Below, one piece after another: positions 1 to 5,906 of a DNA stretch of 9,910 nt. The position numbers and the translations under genes were made by a program. Positions within the stretch are counted from its first letter, which is position 1, and the number at the start of each line of letters is the position of its first letter. Below the pieces are notes generated by a model. The model saw only the letters and a program-made list of their open reading frames with translations. It was not told the origin of the DNA and searched no databases. Source of the DNA: Aquamicrobium sp. (GTDB lineage: Bacteria > Pseudomonadota > Alphaproteobacteria > Rhizobiales > Rhizobiaceae); contig JACZJD010000538.1 in assembly GCA_014860725.1 (NCBI GenBank), positions 1 through 9,910 on the forward strand, written 5' to 3'.

Positions 1-1380
1 GGTGGTGGTCGGGAAGGCGGGCAGGCCGAGCTTGTCGCGCTGCACGCGGCTGCGGGCGGCAAATTCGCCCTTGCGCCGCTTCATCGTCTCGTCGATGCCG
101 GCGAGGCGTCCCTCCACCAGCGGGTCGTGCACCTTGGGCGACGCCGCGCGCGCGGCGGCGGCCTCTGATGACGCCCTGAGGTCCGCGAGCACCGCGCTGC
201 GGCCTTCCGACAGCGCACGCGCCAGCACGACCAGCTCGTCTGTCTTCTGGGCGGCGAAGGCGAGCCAGGATTTCACGTCGGCGTCGAGCGCGGTTTCGAG
301 CTCGAGATCGATCGGCACGTGCAGCATCGAGCACGACGGCGCGATCTCGATGCGGTCGAGCGGCCAGCCGGCGACGACCGGCTTGATACGGTCGAGGATC
401 GCCGGCAGGTCGGCGCGCCAGACGTTGCGGCCGTCGATCAGGCCGAGGGACAGGACCAGTTCCTTCGGCGCGAGCCGGCCGACGGTTTCGAGCTGCTCCG
501 GCGCGCGCACGAGGTCGACATGCAGGCCGGCCACCGGCAGCGCCAGCGCCGTGTCGAGATTGTCGCCGAGCGCGCCGAAATAGGTGGCGAGCATGATCTT
601 CAATTCGGGCGCGGCCCTGGTCAGCCGGCCATAGGCGAAGCGGAAGGCGTCGCGCTCGTTGGGGATGAGGTCGAGCACCAGCGCCGGCTCGTCGATCTGC
701 ACCCAGTCGGCGCCGGCGAGCTTCAGGCGGCGCAGGAGCTCCTCATAGACCGGCAGCAGCCGCGGCAGGAGCGCCAGCGGGTCGAAGCCTTCCTCCTGCG
801 ACTTGCCGAGCTTGAGCAGCGTCACCGGGCCGAGGATCACCGGCCGGGTGTGGATGCCGAGCGCCCTGGCCTCGAGGAACTCGTCGACCGGCTTGGTCGA
901 GGTCAGCGCGAAGGCCTGATCGGAGGAGAACTGCGGTACCATATAGTGATAGTTGGTGTCGAACCACTTGGTCATCTCCAGCGCCGGCACGCCGTGGCGG
1001 GGATCGGCGCAGCCGTGGTCGCAGCCCTCGGCCCCGGACTCGGCAGGGACGTCGCCCCGGCTGCCGCGCGCCATGGCGAAATAGGTGTCGAGCGGCACCT
1101 CGCCGCCGCTCCAGCCATAGGCGGCGGGGATCGCGCCGACCATCGCCGCCGTGTCCAGCACATGGTCGTAGAGGGAGAAGTCGTTCGACGGAATCCGCGT
1201 GACGCCGCGGTCGCGCTGCTCGGTCCAGTTGGCGGCGCGCAGCCGTCTGGCCGTGTCGAGAAGCTCGGCGGCCGTGGACTTGCCGGCCCAGTAGGATTCG
1301 AGCGCGAACTTCAGCTCGCGGCGGCGGCCGATGCGCGGCAGCCCGAGCGTCGCTATGGGAACTTTCTGCGGAAGTGACAT
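1..1380 (-). CDS. metE: Cobalamin-independent methionine synthase MetE, N-terminal part (3' end cut by window)
   Basis: MetE transfers the methyl group of 5-methyltetrahydropteroyl-triglutamate to homocysteine, making methionine in the cytosol without vitamin B12. The frame is open from an ATG at 1380-1378 to the window edge, giving 460 codons. The N-terminus reads MSLPQKVPIATLGLPRIG and continues with RRELKFALESYWAGK and later IPSNDFSLYDHVLDT, which are hallmarks of the MetE N-terminal folate-binding barrel. The last visible residues, LGLPAFPTTT, match the linker that begins the C-terminal catalytic barrel (TTTIGSFPQT in known MetE). The zinc ligands and active site lie outside the window, and roughly the last 40% of the usual 750-780 residues is missing. 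Its start codon follows a B12 riboswitch, which fits MetE being the B12-free alternative to MetH. Family assignment is near certain; whether the full gene is intact cannot be seen. Confidence 0.96.
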   Translation of the reverse strand, partial: MSLPQKVPIATLGLPRIGRRRELKFALESYWAGKSTAAELLDTARRLRAANWTEQRDRGVTRIPSNDFSLYDHVLDTAAMVGAIPAAYGWSGGEVPLDTYFAMARGSRGDVPAESGAEGCDHGCADPRHGVPALEMTKWFDTNYHYMVPQFSSDQAFALTSTKPVDEFLEARALGIHTRPVILGPVTLLKLGKSQEEGFDPLALLPRLLPVYEELLRRLKLAGADWVQIDEPALVLDLIPNERDAFRFAYGRLTRAAPELKIMLATYFGALGDNLDTALALPVAGLHVDLVRAPEQLETVGRLAPKELVLSLGLIDGRNVWRADLPAILDRIKPVVAGWPLDRIEIAPSCSMLHVPIDLELETALDADVKSWLAFAAQKTDELVVLARALSEGRSAVLADLRASSEAAAARAASPKVHDPLVEGRLAGIDETMKRRKGEFAARSRVQRDKLGLPAFPTTT

Positions 1381-1381
1381 T

Positions 1382-1412
1382 GCCATACCCCGATTGTGGG
1401 GGCGGGTATGGC
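1382..1412 (-). promoter_or_regulatory. RBS-sequestering hairpin, likely riboswitch expression platform of metE
   Basis: On the minus strand the sequence just before the metE ATG forms a perfect 9-bp stem, GCCATACCC with GGGTATGGC, around a 13-base loop. The downstream arm overlaps GGGG (1388-1391), the only Shine-Dalgarno-like stretch at a suitable distance (7 bases) from the ATG at 1380. No run of T follows the hairpin, so it looks like a translation-blocking element rather than an intrinsic terminator. That it responds to B12 through the upstream aptamer is inferred from its position and from how many proteobacterial cobalamin riboswitches work. Confidence 0.65.
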
Positions 1413-1483
1413 GAGGGCCTGCATCGGGCGGCCGGTGCCACCGGATGCGCGGCCATCGGGACACCCCGCCCGTGGACGTTTCT

Positions 1484-1681
1484 CGCCGTGGCAGGTCTCC
1501 TGGCTTGCGGGTCGTCGCCTGCATCCGTCTTCCCGGGGTGCGAAAGGCCCCAGTGACATCGGTGGATCTCGGCTCGCCGCATACAGTTGCGGGGGCAGCG
1601 CCGGCCTTGCCGCCTTGCGGGCGACGCACCGGCTCCCCTCTTCGCTCCGCCGCGCGGGAATGCGCGCCGGAGACCACGACG
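1484..1681 (-). promoter_or_regulatory. Cobalamin riboswitch aptamer (B12 element) controlling metE
   Basis: Read on the minus strand, this stretch has the conserved cobalamin-riboswitch blocks in order: the 5' GGTCTCC block, then GGGGAGCCGGTGCG, then GCTGCCCCCGCAACTGTATGC, then GTCACTGGGGCC, and the B12 box GCCAGGAGACCTGCC at 1504-1490. The ends can be set by a P1 stem: CGTCGTGG (1681-1674) pairs with CCACGGCG (1491-1484) with one G-U pair. The RNA binds a cobalamin, probably adenosylcobalamin as in the classic class. It lies between a candidate promoter and metE and should lower MetE expression when B12 is plentiful. The ligand subtype cannot be settled by eye. Confidence 0.95.
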
Positions 1682-1715
1682 GCCGGACTCTACGCGCAAT
1701 CGGGCGGTTGTCAAT

Positions 1716-1744
1716 ATCATATAAAGAAATGTTTATGTCTTTAA
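1716..1744 (-). promoter_or_regulatory. Candidate metE promoter upstream of the riboswitch
   Basis: On the minus strand a good -10 hexamer, TATGAT (1721-1716), sits 17 bases from a weak -35, TTAAAG (1744-1739). Transcription would begin near 1709 and give an intact aptamer with a short leader. A perfect TTGACA also occurs at 1714-1709, but its best -10 partner (TAGAGT, 1692-1687) would start RNA near 1680, inside the P1 stem, so it is less likely. The region is AT-rich compared with its surroundings. Confidence 0.4.
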
Positions 1745-1798
1745 TTCCCGAGCCAGCGAATGGCTTTGCCCGGCTGCCGGCTCCCTTCCGCGGTCGAC

Positions 1799-1828
1799 GG
1801 GAAAGCAGGCGGGAAAGCCGGCGGAAAG
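1799..1828 (+). repeat. 12-bp tandem repeat, 2.5 copies, upstream of the ABC-NnrS operon
   Basis: GGGAAAGCAGGC (1799-1810) is followed at once by GGGAAAGCCGGC (1811-1822) and a partial third copy, GGAAAG (1823-1828). The two full copies differ at one base. The repeat ends 23 bases before the Crp/Fnr-type palindrome. It may be a binding site for a second regulator or a simple slippage product; the sequence alone does not decide. Confidence 0.55.
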
Positions 1829-1851
1829 ATTGTCGCGGGCGTGAAGGTTGC

Positions 1852-1865
1852 TTGATCTGCGACAA
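1852..1865 (+). promoter_or_regulatory. Crp/Fnr-family (FNR/NnrR/DNR-like) activator box
   Basis: TTGATCTGCGACAA has the TTG-N8-CAA form shared by FNR, FixK, DNR and NnrR sites. The left half (TTGAT) matches the FNR consensus fully and the right half (GACAA) in its key CAA. Its centre is at 1858.5. The downstream -10-like TATAAG (1888-1893) predicts a start near 1900, so the box is centred about -41.5, the standard class II activator position. The downstream operon ends in nnrS, a gene usually controlled by such regulators, which strengthens the call. Which family member binds is inference. Confidence 0.62.
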
Positions 1866-1887
1866 ACTGGAGTTCTATATGCAAGTT

Positions 1888-1893
1888 TATAAG
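1888..1893 (+). promoter_or_regulatory. Candidate -10 element of the ABC-NnrS operon
   Basis: TATAAG matches five of six consensus -10 bases in an otherwise GC-rich stretch. No good -35 is present at the usual distance, as expected for a promoter that depends on an activator bound at -41.5. It lies about 50 bases before the first start codon of the operon. Confidence 0.45.
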
Positions 1894-1942
1894 GAGCAGA
1901 CCCCGGCGCTCGCCGCGGGCTGTGCGTCTTCCGGAGCTTGCC

Positions 1943-2962
1943 ATGTCGAGAATTCCATCCCCGGGTCGAACCTTCGTCACCCGCCGGGCAGCCCTTGCCG
2001 CTGCCGGCGCGGCCGCCGCCTTCCTTGCGCTGCCGGCCTTCGTGCGGCAGGCCGCGGCGGCGAAGCTGCCGTCGCTGACGCTCTACGGCCCCCCGGCCGG
2101 CCCCAGCGTCACGCTGGCGCATGCGGTGGCCTCGGGCGCGTTCTCGGAGATCGCCGACAAGGCGGAATTCAAGGTCTGGCGCAACCCGGACGAGATGCGC
2201 GCCGGCCTCACCTCCGGCACCATGCAGGCGCTGATCCTGCCGGTGCAGGTCGCCGCCAACCTCTACAATCGCGGCATGGGCGTGCGCCTGTTGAACGTCC
2301 TGACGACGGGCCTGCTTTATGTGATCTCGACCGATCCCACTTTGTCGAGCATCCCGGCGCTGAAGGGCAGGACGCTTGCCGTGCCGTTCCGCAACGACAT
2401 GCCCGACCTCGTGCTTGCCCGGCTCCTCGCCCATCACGGCATGGTGCCCGGAACCGACATCGCGCTCGAGAGCGCGGGTTCGCCCATCGAGGCGATCCAG
2501 CTGCTGATGGCGGGCCGCGTCGATGCGGTGCTGTCGACCGAGCCGGCCGTGTCGGCGGCGATCCTGCGCGGTGCGGCCGGCGGCAAGGCGGTGCGCCGCG
2601 TCATCGACGTCCAGAAGGCGTGGGCCGAGGCGACGGGCGGCTCGCCGGTGCTGCCGCAGGCCGGCATGGCGCTGACCGTCCCCTTCATGGAGGCCAATCC
2701 GGGCATTGCCGACGCCCTGCAGGAGATCGCCGAGAAGGCGACCGAGTCGGTCAACGCCAACCCGGCGCGCGCCGCCGCCGACGCCACCGCCGCGCTGGAG
2801 ATGCCGGCGGCGATCCTCGTCGCCTCGCTCGCCACCTCCAACCTCGTCGCCCGGCGCGCCAGCGCGGCGCGGCCGGACATCGAGGCCATGCTCGCGACGT
2901 TGTCGGAAGCCGATCCCGCCATCGTCGGCGGCAAGCTGCCCGACGACGGCTTCTACCTCTAG
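1943..2962 (+). CDS. ABC transporter periplasmic substrate-binding protein (SsuA/TauA/NMT1-like), Tat-type signal
   Basis: A 339-residue binding protein of the TauA/SsuA/NMT1 type, which would capture a small solute in the periplasm for the permease and ATPase encoded next. The start is ATG 1943 because GGAG lies 6 bases upstream; a GTG at 1922 is in frame but lacks such a site. Residues 13-18 (TRRAAL) form a twin-arginine-like motif, followed by an Ala-rich hydrophobic stretch and a likely cleavage site near residue 40 (AAAA before KLPSL). Mature features typical of the family include the early GPPAGPSVTLAHAVASG segment, LKGRTLAVPFRNDMPDLVLA (140-159) and IQLLMAGRVDAVLSTEPA (185-202). The substrate is not recognisable: this fold serves sulfonates, nitrate, pyrimidine precursors and others. 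The operon partner NnrS suggests a link to nitric oxide or metal metabolism, as inference only. Confidence 0.88.
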   Translation: MSRIPSPGRTFVTRRAALAAAGAAAAFLALPAFVRQAAAAKLPSLTLYGPPAGPSVTLAHAVASGAFSEIADKAEFKVWRNPDEMRAGLTSGTMQALILPVQVAANLYNRGMGVRLLNVLTTGLLYVISTDPTLSSIPALKGRTLAVPFRNDMPDLVLARLLAHHGMVPGTDIALESAGSPIEAIQLLMAGRVDAVLSTEPAVSAAILRGAAGGKAVRRVIDVQKAWAEATGGSPVLPQAGMALTVPFMEANPGIADALQEIAEKATESVNANPARAAADATAALEMPAAILVASLATSNLVARRASAARPDIEAMLATLSEADPAIVGGKLPDDGFYL

Positions 2963-2971
2963 GGGCATGCC

Positions 2972-3787
2972 ATGACGGCGGCGGCGTGGACGGGCAGGCT
3001 CGGGCGCACGGGACGGTTCCTGTGGTCGGCCTGGTCCGGCCTTGCCGCCCTGTCGCTGCTCGCCGCGCTCTGGCAGGTCGGCCACGAGGTCTACGGCGAT
3101 TTCATCCTGCCGGCGCCGCTCGACACACTAAAGGCGATGGGCGCGATCCTGTCCGACCCGAAATCCTGGGACATCGCGGTGCTCACCAGCCGCCGCGCGA
3201 TCGAGGGCTTCGTCGTCTCCGCGCTCGCCGGCGCGGCGGTCGGGCTGGCGGCCGGCTATTCGCCTGCCACCATGCGCGCGGCGCGGCCGCTCGTCACCGT
3301 GCTGCTCGGCGTGCCGCCGATCGCCTGGATCGTGCTCGCCATGATCTGGTTCGGCTCGACCGACGGCACGGTCGTCGTCACCATCCTGATCGCGTCGTCG
3401 CCGCTGGTCTTCGTCGGGGTGGCGGAGGGCGTGACCACGCGCGACCGCGGCCTCGACGACATGGCGCGCGCCTTCGGCGCCGGGCCGGTGAAGCGGCTGA
3501 CCACGCTCGGCCTGCGCCATGTCGCGGCGCATCTCTTTCCCGCGCTCGCCATCTCGCTCGGCACCGCCTTCAAGGTGGCGGTGATGGCCGAGCTTCTCGC
3601 CAATGTCGGCGGCATCGGCGGCGAGCTCGCCCGCGCCCGCGCCAATCTCGACGTGGCGGCCGCGCTCGGCTGGGTCATGATCTCGGTCGCGGCCCTCATC
3701 GCCTTCGAATACGGCATCGTCCACCCGGTCCGCTCGGAGTTCGAGCGCTGGCGGGCCGCGGCCGTGCCGTGGGGGGTGAAGCGATGA
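2972..3787 (+). CDS. ABC transporter inner-membrane permease (SsuC/TauC type)
   Basis: A 271-residue permease that should form the inner-membrane channel for the solute bound by the preceding protein. Six hydrophobic spans can be read at about residues 17-37, 76-95, 106-127, 133-154, 187-210 and 231-250, the usual number for this family. The cytoplasmic coupling segment at about 160-192 (DDMARAFGAGPVKRLTTLG) occupies the place of the EAA loop that docks the ATPase, with the family's conserved glycine. The start ATG follows the previous stop by 9 bases and has AGGGGC as ribosome site, while its stop overlaps the ATPase start as ATGA. Order and spacing leave little doubt that it belongs to this transporter; the substrate is unknown. 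Confidence 0.9.
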   Translation: MTAAAWTGRLGRTGRFLWSAWSGLAALSLLAALWQVGHEVYGDFILPAPLDTLKAMGAILSDPKSWDIAVLTSRRAIEGFVVSALAGAAVGLAAGYSPATMRAARPLVTVLLGVPPIAWIVLAMIWFGSTDGTVVVTILIASSPLVFVGVAEGVTTRDRGLDDMARAFGAGPVKRLTTLGLRHVAAHLFPALAISLGTAFKVAVMAELLANVGGIGGELARARANLDVAAALGWVMISVAALIAFEYGIVHPVRSEFERWRAAAVPWGVKR

Positions 3788-4533
3788 GCGTGCTGACGCT
3801 TTCCGGCATCGGCCATTCCTATTTCGGCCGCACGGTGCTCGATGGCATCGACCTTTCGGTCGGCCGCGGCGAGGTCGTGGCGCTGGTCGGGCCGTCGGGC
3901 TGCGGCAAGAGCACGCTCGTCCACATCGCGGCCGGCGTCATCGATGCGCGCCGCGGCGCGGTGGCGCGCGACTATCGCCGCCACGGCATGGTGTTCCAGG
4001 CGCCGCGCCTGCTGCCGTGGGCGACCGCGCTCGGCAACATCGCCTATCCGCTGCGCATCTCGGGCGCCCGGCGCGCGGAGCGCATGGCGAGGGCGCGCGA
4101 GGCGGCCAGCCGCGTCGCCTTCGACCACGCCGATCTCGACAAATATCCGGTCGAGCTCTCCGGCGGCATGCAGCAGCGCGTGGCCATCGCCCGCGCGCTC
4201 GTCGTCGACCCGGACTTCGTCTTCTTCGACGAGCCGTTCACGGCGCTCGACGCCGCGCTCAAGCGGCGCATGCAGGATCTCGTCATCGACGCCTCGCGCG
4301 CGGCCCATTTCGCGGCGCTGTTCGTCACCCACGACCTGATCGAGGCGGCGCGCATCGCGCACCGCATCCTCGTGCTCGACGTCGCGGGCAGGGGGGTGGC
4401 CGGCGAGCGCCGGCTCGCGGGAGAGCCGGGCGAGCGCGAGGACCGCGCCGTGTTCGAGACGGTGCAGTCCTTCCTCAAGGACGACCCGCTGTTCCGCCAC
4501 ATCCACGACGTCGACGAGCGGAAGGTGGCCTGA
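3784..4533 (+). CDS. ABC transporter ATP-binding protein (SsuB/TauB type)
   Basis: A 249-residue ATPase that powers the importer from the cytoplasmic face. All nucleotide-binding elements are present: Walker A GPSGCGKST (36-44), Q-loop glutamine in VFQ (72), signature LSGGMQQR (125-132), Walker B VFFDEP with D149 and catalytic E150, D-loop TALD (153-156) and the switch histidine in VTHD (183). The domain therefore looks active. The C-terminal tail (EREDRAVFETVQSFLKDDPLF) is like that of SsuB/TauB relatives that power SsuA-type importers. The start codon overlaps the permease stop (ATGA), and its stop is separated by only two bases from the GTG start of nnrS, implying translational coupling across all three genes. 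Confidence 0.93.
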   Translation: MSVLTLSGIGHSYFGRTVLDGIDLSVGRGEVVALVGPSGCGKSTLVHIAAGVIDARRGAVARDYRRHGMVFQAPRLLPWATALGNIAYPLRISGARRAERMARAREAASRVAFDHADLDKYPVELSGGMQQRVAIARALVVDPDFVFFDEPFTALDAALKRRMQDLVIDASRAAHFAALFVTHDLIEAARIAHRILVLDVAGRGVAGERRLAGEPGEREDRAVFETVQSFLKDDPLFRHIHDVDERKVA

Positions 4534-4535
4534 CC

Positions 4536-5732
4536 GTGCTCGTCCCGCCGCCGCGACCGGCCCCGCCGCTCCACGCCGTCCTCGCCGACGAGGGCTTCCG
4601 CCTGTTCTTCCCGCTGACCGCGCTCTATGCGGCGCTGTGGCCGTTCCAGTGGGTGCTGGTCTTCGGCCTCGACCTGCCCTTCGCCCGCACCACCGCGCCC
4701 GGCCTGTGGCATGCGCACGAGATGATCTTCGGCGCCTTCGGCGCTGCACTTCTCGGCTTCATCACCACCGCCATTCCCGAATGGACCGACACCGAGCGCC
4801 TGCGCGGCCGGCAGCTCTACGTGCTCGCCGGGCTGTGGGGTGCGGGCCGTCTCGTCGGCTTTCTCGGCGCGGATGCGCTCAACCTTCCCGGCGCGCTGGC
4901 CGATATCGGCTGGCTGTCGCTGCTCGCCGCCTATGTCGTGTGGGCGTCGTGGGTCAAGCGGACCGACCGGCTGCTTGCCTTTCTCTACTGGATCACGGCG
5001 CTGCTCGCCTGCCTCGTCGGCGTGCGCTACGGCTTTCATATCGGCGACCACGAGCTGGCCCAGTGGTGGCTGCGCCTTGCCGGCTTCGTCTTCCTCGGCC
5101 TGCTCGGTGTGGCGCTCGCGCGCATCACGGTTCCCGTCACCAACCAGGTGCTCGACCCGACGGAGGAGACGTCGCCCTTCCGGCCGCATCCGGGCCGCGT
5201 CACGCTGGCGCCCGGCCTAACGGCGCTGCTGATCGCGGGCGAGCTTCTCGGCTTCTCGGCCGAAGTGACGGGCTTCCTCGCCATCGCCGCGGGCGCCGCC
5301 TTCATGGACCGCGCCGGCGAGGCCTTCGTCGGGCGCGAGGCGTTCCGCACCGAGATCATGGCGCTCGCCGGCTCGGCGATCCTCGCCGGCGCGGGGCTGA
5401 TCCTTCTCGGCGCGGCGCGCCTCGGGGCGCCGGTGGCCGAGGTCACGGCGCTGCATGTGTCGCTGATGGGCGGGCTCGGCATGAGCGTGCTGATGGTGCT
5501 GTCCATCGCCGGGCTGCTGCATTCGGGCCGCCCCCTCGGCTTTCCGCGCGCCACGCGCCTCGCCTTCGCCGTGCTGGTCGTCGCGGTGGCGCTCCGCGTC
5601 CTGCCCGATCTTGAGGCAATTCCGCATCCGCCCGGGCCGCTCTATGCCAGCGCGGCTATTTTTTGGGCAGCGGCGTTCCTGCTGTGGCTGCGCGACTACT
5701 GGCCCTTCGTCAGCTCGCTGGAGCGGCCCTGA
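4536..5732 (+). CDS. nnrS: NnrS family haem/copper membrane protein
   Basis: A 398-residue, highly hydrophobic protein with about twelve membrane spans and the NnrS signature WHAHEMIFG at residues 58-66 (H59 and H61 are candidate metal or haem ligands). A FITTAIPEWT segment follows the signature, and a second-half motif HVSLMGGLGM...LLHSGRPL corresponds to the conserved H...GG...GH.GR region of the family. NnrS proteins are inner-membrane haem and copper proteins found with denitrification genes; in Vibrio cholerae NnrS helps growth under nitric oxide stress. The exact biochemical role is unsettled. The chosen start is GTG 4536, two bases after the ATPase stop, because the longer open frame upstream only reads through the ATPase gene. 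Length fits the family. Tight coupling to an ABC importer is the notable point. Confidence 0.9.
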   Translation: MLVPPPRPAPPLHAVLADEGFRLFFPLTALYAALWPFQWVLVFGLDLPFARTTAPGLWHAHEMIFGAFGAALLGFITTAIPEWTDTERLRGRQLYVLAGLWGAGRLVGFLGADALNLPGALADIGWLSLLAAYVVWASWVKRTDRLLAFLYWITALLACLVGVRYGFHIGDHELAQWWLRLAGFVFLGLLGVALARITVPVTNQVLDPTEETSPFRPHPGRVTLAPGLTALLIAGELLGFSAEVTGFLAIAAGAAFMDRAGEAFVGREAFRTEIMALAGSAILAGAGLILLGAARLGAPVAEVTALHVSLMGGLGMSVLMVLSIAGLLHSGRPLGFPRATRLAFAVLVVAVALRVLPDLEAIPHPPGPLYASAAIFWAAAFLLWLRDYWPFVSSLERP

Positions 5733-5733
5733 G

Positions 5734-5786
5734 ACGCCGATTCCGGCGTTTCGCGCAGCGAAAGAACCCGAACGCCGCCTCCGGCG
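5734..5786. repeat. Cluster of three short palindromes after nnrS (REP-like or terminator)
   Basis: Three hairpins follow the nnrS stop. ACGCCG-ATTC-CGGCGT lies at 5734-5749, TTTCGC-GCA-GCGAAA at 5749-5763 and CGCCG-CCTC-CGGCG at 5773-5786. The first and third share CGCCG-NNTC-CGGCG 38 bases apart. This arrangement resembles bacterial REP/BIME-type intergenic palindromes. There is no T-run after any stem, so a standard intrinsic terminator is less likely, although transcript-end stabilisation is possible. Confidence 0.55.
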
Positions 5787-5819
5787 AAATATCTGTGCGC
5801 AAATGTCGCAAAAAATTAG

Positions 5820-5834
5820 GTCAGCATTGCTGAC
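5820..5834. promoter_or_regulatory. Perfect palindrome GTCAGCA-T-TGCTGAC, candidate operator of gdhA
   Basis: Two 7-base arms flank one central base, a form typical of a dimeric regulator's site. It lies in an AT-richer stretch about 70-90 bases before the dehydrogenase start, within a plausible promoter zone. An Lrp/AsnC-family or similar amino-acid regulator would fit an amino-acid dehydrogenase, but no regulator gene is next to it here, so the identity is open. A second short palindrome, TTGCGCAA, sits just downstream at 5841-5848. Confidence 0.45.
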
Positions 5835-5906
5835 TTCTTATTGCGCAACCGCCGCACCTATTTTATGCAGAGTGCCGTTTTCCACTTCAAACCTCACGGA
5901 GCCATG

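Noticed and set aside
1709..1714. Perfect TTGACA on the minus strand as the metE -35
   Set aside because: The best-spaced -10 (TAGAGT) would begin RNA around 1680, cutting the P1 stem of the riboswitch, so the upstream TATGAT is preferred; not fully excluded.
743..1720. A 325-codon minus-strand open frame over metE and the riboswitch
   Set aside because: It is out of frame with metE, runs through the riboswitch and has shadow-like composition; the MetE frame starting at 1380 has clear family motifs.
1733..3085. A 450-codon minus-strand open frame opposite the binding-protein gene
   Set aside because: Arg/Gly/His-rich antisense shadow with no domain; the plus-strand gene has a signal peptide, family motifs and a ribosome site.
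1396..4533. A 1045-codon plus-strand open frame spanning the leader, binding protein, permease and ATPase
   Set aside because: Only its last 249 codons (the ATPase) are coding; the rest is an Arg/Gly/Ala-rich out-of-frame shadow of the binding protein and permease plus intergenic sequence, an effect of high GC.
3256..4749. A 497-codon minus-strand open frame across permease, ATPase and nnrS
   Set aside because: Arg-rich antisense shadow spanning three real plus-strand genes.
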